Assembly (NCBI GenBank): GCA_039000515.1
Contig: JBCFYV010009882.1
Span: 51,936,816 to 52,000,815 of the forward strand
DNA length: 64,000 nt
Source: Timema cristinae
Taxonomy: Eukaryota > Arthropoda > Insecta > Phasmatodea > Timematidae
Direction of reading: 5' to 3'
Part shown: piece by piece, positions 58,329 through 64,000 of the stretch
Layout of the letters: each line of letters opens with the position of its first letter
Position numbering within the stretch: position 1 is the stretch's first letter
Notes under the pieces: generated by a model
Databases searched by the model: none
Told to the model about the DNA's origin: nothing
The model's input: the letters and a program-made list of their open reading frames with translations, nothing else
Translations under genes and position numbers: made by a program

Positions 58329-58963
58329 TGTATACTGTATTGTATTGGTATAATTTTCAACACTCTAAAATGTCATGTATATCATTTTCTAAATTTTCTC
58401 TAGTTATAGCTATTCTGTAAGGTTTCTTTTATCACTTCATTTAAATTTGCACTTATGTTAGTGATCAAATTCAATACACTCTGGACCTGTCTTCACGCAA
58501 GCATCTCCCTTAATTCCTGGACACTAAACACCCTCAATCAGTTTTTACAAAGTCCAGTGGAAAGTATTCCTCTAAAGATTAGTTATAAAATTAATGAACA
58601 TGAATACCTCAAAATTTAAACAAACTTCTATCAAGCCACGATAAGACTGCATTCCATCTGATCTCACCCTTCAGAAGTACACATTTTGGCAGCAAAGAGC
58701 CAGAAACCTCTGAGATATATCAATTTGTAAACTGTTGAATCAACAAAGCAATCAAAGACCTATATTTGATAAACTCCCCTACACCCTATTGACATGTCCC
58801 ATCATTCTGTGACAGCTGGTAAATATTTTAAAAATTTGGCAGCGATTTTAGTGCCCAGGTGCCCCAAAGTTATTCAATAACTGAGTGGCTGAATCGATAA
58901 TTTTTTCCTGGGACCATCTCAGGTAGAAGTGAGCCACCACTTCTGCCAGGGCAATCAAAACTG
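58329..58963. other. Ku80 intron, no feature
   Basis: Nothing recognised. Confidence 0.5.
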
Positions 58964-58978
58964 CATACAAACATTATA

Positions 58979-59134
58979 TTATTTATTTTATTTATTATTA
59001 GCACCGCGTCTTACTACCCATTCGGGTTATACGCACTTACGCTAATGTGTAATGGAAGGGTGATTGTGAGATGAAATGAAGGACCTACAGTTTAACGTGG
59101 AATCCGAACCACGATGGAGGCCTTGCATTCCCCA
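58979..59134 (-). mobile_element. SINE, family B, 5'-truncated, with 15-bp target duplication
   Basis: (TTA)-type tail, agcaccgcgtcttactaccc, cacttacgctaatgtgtaat, cagtttaacgtggaatccga, ggaggccttgcattccccac. The duplication catacaaacattata is perfect at 58964-58978 and 59135-59149. The truncated 5' end and target copy are the marks of LINE-driven insertion. Likely the youngest SINE here. Confidence 0.95.
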
Positions 59135-59149
59135 CATACAAACATTATA

Positions 59150-60163
59150 AACAGCAGAAAGAAACAACAGTCACATTCTACTCTTCCCCTCTCGATATTA
59201 ATGAGGTTGTGACTATCACAATTAACCAAGTTTGGGTGAGGATGGCCCCATTCACGAGGAAGTGTGGGATCTATCAAAATTTTAGCACCACGGAGAATCT
59301 AATGGCTATCCTGTCTTTACTTTCACTGACAGTAGCAAATACCATTCCGGTTACCTTGTGGTAGTTTCACCCCTTCTTTTGGTAGAGTATTACTAAGAAA
59401 TGTTTTGCTGCAAAAACTTTGCAGTAAAAGTATCCATCTGGACTCATTCACATTATTACACCGGTCTATGTGACTAACTTCCCAAACACATGAGTAGTTA
59501 TCTGCATTAAATAGGAGTGAAGCCAAACAATAAAGTAATTGAAAGAATTTATAGGTCAAGCTCCTTGTCGCATCCACACCAATACTATTGCATTAATTAA
59601 CAATATCACAATGTGAACACTACAAGCAAAATGGTGACTAGGAATAAGTACATTGCAATGCACACAATAAATACAAGTATCAGATTAATATAGCTGAAGT
59701 AAAATTATGTGCAGATTACAATCTATTGTCCACCATGGCTGTGGATAACCCCTCATTGCACTTCACACAGGTTCCCTGTGCCTCACAAATATGCACCCCT
59801 TTAAGAGAGGCCCTGTTATGATATCCCCAGTACATGTTAAACCTCTACATTCCTCTTGGCAAAATGAGCTGAAAAGCATAGGAAAGTCTTGAGGAGTAAT
59901 AAGAAATGTTCAAAAAAGTATGTACATCCTAAATAATAATGTAGGCTAAAATAACATTTCCTTGTTCTTATCATAAATCTATTTTTGTTTGTCAGTATCA
60001 AAAATATAATTATCTGATCATGTTTTCTGAAAGCACCCAATTAACTACTTACTAGAAACAAGAGCGATAACTATTCCCCTCAACACAAAATCCTTGCCAG
60101 CTATGGGGAAGGATCCTTTGAACTTTAAAAATAATTTTTAGTATTATGTCCACTCAAACTTAC
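59150..60163. other. Ku80 intron, no feature
   Basis: Nothing recognised. Confidence 0.5.
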
Positions 60164-60303
60164 TTGGTTGCCTTTTTGGGCTATAAAATAGTATGCACCA
60201 TCACCAAGGAGGAGATGACGTGGAATATTACTCAATGAAGTGAATCCCAACATATTAAAAGCCCTTGTGCCAGACTTATAGCTCATTGCTTCCTTATCCA
60301 CAC
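60164..60303 (-). CDS. XRCC5: Ku80 exon, core domain
   Basis: Encodes 'VDKEAMSYKSGTRAFNMLGF', 'TSLSNIPRHLLLGDGAYYF' and 'IAQKGNQ', matching the Ku80 core (human [35 protein letters not shown]). Acceptor TTTTTTCTAG just upstream of 60303; donor GTAAGT at 60163-60158. It starts with two bases completing the codon from 63943 and ends in phase 0, as the next exon at 49948 requires. Confidence 0.93.
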
Positions 60304-61284
60304 CTAGAAAAAATAATTATATTTGATATTTACATTTAGAAAGAATTACAAAATTAAACAGGGTGGCCAGCCAAACTGTGTTTTAAAATTCCATGACTAT
60401 TCCAAGTTTACCAGAGCCAAAATTTTTTAGAGTCACTAACTCTTACTCACATTATTTTTATTTTTTTTTCCCCAACGTTTGTTGAAGTTTATTTTAAATT
60501 AAAGGAGCAACAACAACAATTCCTGCATGAAATAATTCTCTAGATATTTAAGCTACTACAAGCTTACCTATATTACACATAGCGATTTAACTAGTGAGAG
60601 CATAAAATATAGAATAGTCAAGTGGTTTGAAAGTTAAGCAAAAGTGAATTTCCTAGTATTATATTTTAAACTAGAATTTGCCCACAGTTTTTCTCACATT
60701 AAACTAGGGGTGTGCAAAGTTCAGTTTTTCAATTTGAAGTTAACTCAAATTAAATATATTAAATATTCTTTAAGGCGAATTGAAGATCAAATATTTTTTC
60801 TTAGTAGTTTTATGCTTGAAACAATAAAATATTTTGATTATTTATATAATTTTATGCACTAAAATAACTTTAAAAATGTATTATCCCATAATTTTTAGTT
60901 TCATGTGATAAATATTGTTACTATCACAATTTACAATTCAATTATTTTAGATTTTTTCATAATAATATTGTCTTTAAGTGTATATATATATCCACTCAGA
61001 ATCGCAATTATTGACCATTATTGGCAAAGATTCGTAATTGTCAAAGCTTGATTTTTATCAAAGCCAAGTCAAAGTTTAGAAGCATCACAGACCCCTACAT
61101 TAAACAATACATAAACACATTCAACAATTCAAGTGATAGAAAATAACAAAATCTAGCCGAGAGCAGTAATTTATGTATGAAGATTCACAAAGAAATATGA
61201 ACTCAGCTCCCCCTCCATTACCTCCACACCCTAAATCATATCATTTTCTATCGTGTGTTCCTGCAACACCAACCATATGTTCAC
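60304..61284. other. Ku80 intron, no feature
   Basis: Nothing recognised. Confidence 0.5.
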
Positions 61285-61480
61285 TGCTTATGCCCATTTT
61301 ATCGACAGTACTTTACTCGCTGATGAGATATCATGATGGTATTGTGCTTATCAAGTTTCCTAAAAAATAATGAGTACAAAAGAAGAACCAGTCTTGATCT
61401 GACGAGTACTTTTAAAATTTACTGGCAACAAACAAACAGACTGACAAACCTTCTAGAAATGGATTATTTGGTATTCCTAT
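61285..61480 (+). mobile_element. Interspersed repeat, family D, 5'-truncated
   Basis: Shares actttactcgctgatgagat, atgagtacaa, gaagaac(ca)gt, gatc..a(c/t)gagta.tttt, tttactggcaaca(a/c)acaaacag with 62125-62300. Confidence 0.6.
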
Positions 61481-61597
61481 TGTTTATAATAAAAAAAACT
61501 AGACAAATTTTTAATGTGCAGACAAACCTAAAGGACTTTAATTTTATGTAAATATAATAAGAAGCTTATCACACCAAAGAGAATTGAACTATTAGCT

Positions 61598-61905
61598 TAA
61601 TACCAAGAAACAATACTAAATAAACCTAATTCACAAGCAAAGCATAAAATAAATACAAATATACCTTAATTTAAAACACAAATGCAAGCATGCTAATATT
61701 GGGTTTCTTAAGTGGAGGCATTGTTACAATGAAAAATAAAAGATATAGTTTAAATTTACTGTCTAAAAAACGAAAATGAAGTAAAATGAAAAAAGCACTC
61801 TTCTAGTAAGTGCCCTATCACAACAAACAAAACTATGCTGATGACTTAGTACCAAGAAACAAAACTAAATAACCCTAATTCACATTCAACGCTAAATAAT
61901 TATTG
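61598..61905. repeat. Diverged direct repeat, about 250 bp apart
   Basis: taccaagaaacaatactaaa with taa(a/c)cctaattcaca at 61600-61640 and again at 61850-61890. Confidence 0.65.
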
Positions 61906-61984
61906 AAAACATACTCGGTGACCTCAAATCTTTAGTATAACGCCAAAAATGAACAGCATACATGTTCTTGTTGAGTTATATCTT

Positions 61985-62325
61985 TATTATTCATGTTTGT
62001 TTCTATCCCAAAACACTAGCCAAGGAAACCTATAGTTGGTTTGTTTTTCTTTCCAAACCCCTTGTTGATATGCTACAAATTTAAAATTCAAATGAAGCTT
62101 AACTAACAGTCCATTTTTTCAACACTGCTTTACTCAATGATAAGATAGTGTGATGGTAAAGAGTTTACCCTGTTCACTGAAAAAAAAAAATGAGTACAAC
62201 ATAAGAAGTGCCATATTGATCCAATGAGTAATTTTGAGTTTACTGGCAACACACAAACAGAGAGACAAACAATCAAATGAACAGACAAACCTTATGGTTT
62301 TATTATATGTATAGATACTAGGAGT
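61985..62325 (+). mobile_element. Interspersed repeat, family D
   Basis: Longest copy: ttcatgtttgtttctatccc, aaaacactagccaaggaaac, ctttccaaac, tactggcaacacacaaacag, ending gttttattatatgtatagat. Shared with 41413-41771 and 61285-61480. Confidence 0.65.
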
Positions 62326-62692
62326 ATATTATTCTATAATAGGCCCCAATTTTCCCCATTTTATAAAATCCTAGCTTTGGATAATGAGCATGTCTGAGAG
62401 CAAATGGATGATGAAGTGAGATGGTGGCACCCTCAATATAGAATACTATAACTTTAAAAGAGTTTCTTCAACGTATTCTATTAACAATAGTTTGCATTGT
62501 TTATAGTTTATTTTAAAATTCATCTAAACGTTGTAGAAAATTTTTTGTTTTTGATGGGTTTTAAGATTTCTTAAATAATAATTTAGTGTGATTGGGTTTT
62601 AAGTTTGTCTTTTATGTCATTCGTCCTTTTTACATGTTCCTATCTAAACACCCTAGCATTATTTACCCATTTCCTTTTTTCCCCTTTGTATT
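62326..62692. other. Ku80 intron, no feature
   Basis: Nothing recognised. Confidence 0.5.
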
Positions 62693-62711
62693 CCCCCCCC
62701 CCCCCCCCCCC
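62693..62711. repeat. C19 homopolymer
   Basis: Nineteen consecutive C, the longest of five such tracts. Confidence 0.95.
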
Positions 62712-62814
62712 TTATAAGAAGGTGCATTGCTCATTTCACAGTCTATCCTGATGAATGCAGATATAATGAAACCTAAGAAGGAGAATTAGGCTGTAAAGGT
62801 TGATTATATTCAAG

Positions 62815-62950
62815 ATTGAACCATTACCTATTTGTCCAATGAGAGCAATGTAATGTATGAAATGTATTATTTTCAGTGTTTAAGCCATATTGTGTTTGGT
62901 CCCTTCTATTTGTTTCAATAAATCTTTCCTCTAATTACTTCCAAATATAG
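62815..62950 (+). mobile_element. Single copy of the 7.2-7.6 kb foldback arm
   Basis: ccattacctatttgtccaat, gagcaatgtaatgt, ttcagtgtttaagcca, cttctatttgtttc, cttccaaatata follow the order of 7428-7566. A partner arm was not found. Confidence 0.65.
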
Positions 62951-63942
62951 CTAAATATGTATAAAGTTTGAAAATTACAATATCACACATATAAAATCAC
63001 AATCATTCAAGTATCAGGAAGAAGAGAAAGGCAGCAAAACTTAAAAAAAAAATCCTTCAACAATGAAAAGTAAAGAAATAATTAAACTTATTAAAATGCC
63101 ATTGCAAATATATTTTAAGTTTTAAATTTATCTAATTTTATGGATCTAACTTACTTTCACTTATTTCACACTAATGCAGTAATTTATAGGGAGGAAAGAC
63201 CCTCAAATCCTCAAGGATATTTTAGAATTAAAAAAAAATTCAAATTCAACACACAAATCATTAATTATTATTATTATATTTTTTCGTTTTTTCAAGTGAA
63301 ATTTGTTTTATATCTCTAGTAACGCTTATTGGTGGTTCAGATACAATTATAATTAAATCTTTAATGTAACAACCAGGCCCCAGACCAGTAATTTAATGCT
63401 TAGCTGAATATATTAATGTTATGACGAGAAGATTATAAGAAAGAATGTTAACATTTACAGTAATTACTATTAGTTTTTTCTATTTTTCTAATATATTTAT
63501 ATTTTCTCTATGTACATAAATTTTTCCAGGATTCAGATTTGAATTTGAAGGTAAATTTGAGATTCAGATTTATGAAATATTAGATTTGACCAAACTCTAG
63601 TAATTTATATATAAAAATAATAAAAGGAGTTTAAAGTTTTTAAAGAGAATCAATTCAAATTAAGTATTTTGAAGAAATTTTAAAACTAGTTTTAATTAAT
63701 GTTAGCTATGTTTTTATCAAATTTATAAATAAAAATGGAATAAAATAAAATTCAATCAAGTGAAAAATGGGACACAGGAGTCAAACTCACGACCATTGGC
63801 TTAGTGCAAAATTGATTTACTACTAAACCATTCTGGTTCATCTACTATTAAGGGCCACTTAACACTAGTTGTTGCATAAAGTTTAAATCAAATTTGATTC
63901 CAGTACAAGAACCAATCCTGTGGACAACCATAAATAAAATAC
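62951..63942. other. Ku80 intron with a tRNA-like remnant
   Basis: On the minus strand near 63775-63845, atggtttagtagtaaatcaa and, about 25 bp on, cgtgagtttgactcctgtgt resemble A and B boxes of a tRNA or tRNA-derived SINE. No cloverleaf could be drawn with confidence. The rest is plain intron. Confidence 0.35.
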
Positions 63943-64000
63943 CTGTGAAAGGAATCATGGTGGGTCCAAAGTGATATGCTTTGATCACATTGTCCTTCTC
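63943..64000 (-). CDS. XRCC5: Ku80 exon (5' end outside the window)
   Basis: Encodes 'EKDNVIKAYHFGPTMIPFT', the start of the Ku80 core barrel (human VQGFRYGSDIVPFSKVDEE). The donor GTATTT after CACAG is at 63942. One base is left over and combines with the first two of the exon at 60303 into a glycine codon. The N-terminal vWA-like domain must lie to the right of the window. Confidence 0.9.

Noticed and set aside
63775..63845. Functional tRNA gene
   Set aside because: A and B box-like words are present but I could not draw a convincing cloverleaf; more likely a SINE remnant.

Overview
The window is AT-rich eukaryotic DNA with GT-AG introns and dense mobile-element debris. The families present (a Tc1-like transposase with a DUF4817-type N-terminus, FLYWCH/MULE, piggyBac, RTE-like LINEs, tRNA-derived SINEs with (AAT)n tails) point to an arthropod, most likely an insect with a large genome. 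I cannot name the species.

Almost the whole window appears to be the interior of one host gene on the minus strand: Ku80 (XRCC5), the DNA-end-binding partner of Ku70 in non-homologous end joining. Seven coding exons are visible, from the right edge leftward: 63943-64000 (cut by the window edge), 60164-60303, 49811-49948, 45015-45160, about 26294-26559, about 20299-20456 and 2598-2804. They encode the second half of the Ku core, the C-terminal arm and the DNA-PKcs-binding-type C-terminal domain. Reading phase is compatible at every junction. The introns are about 3.6, 10.2, 4.7, 18.5, 5.8 and 17.5 kb. The true 3' end was not identified.

Layout of the introns. 1-20 kb: a LINE fragment at the left edge, a Tc1-like element with TIRs (3.2-4.5 kb), SINEs, a long inverted repeat (7.2-7.6 kb), a degraded LINE (10.9-13.5 kb) fused tail-to-tail to a SINE, and a TIR element encoding a DUF7869-like protein (13.8-16.6 kb). 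20-35 kb: SINEs, an internally deleted mariner (25.2-25.7 kb) and a 1.2 kb tandem/inverted repeat block (31.8-33.0 kb). 35-45 kb: a FLYWCH/MULE transposase in three exons (35.2-40.5 kb), a hAT-like element and two RTE-like LINE fragments. 50-55 kb: a candidate solo LTR next to a piggyBac element with both TIRs. 55.9-58.35 kb: several short protein-like reading frames around an 87-bp tandem array. I do not recognise these frames, and this is the best candidate here for something undescribed.

Apart from Ku80, nothing here looks like a working gene. Every transposase or reverse transcriptase carries frameshifts, stops or lost catalytic residues. Most of these remnants lie antisense to Ku80. Two SINE families with different tRNA-like heads share one 3' tail.
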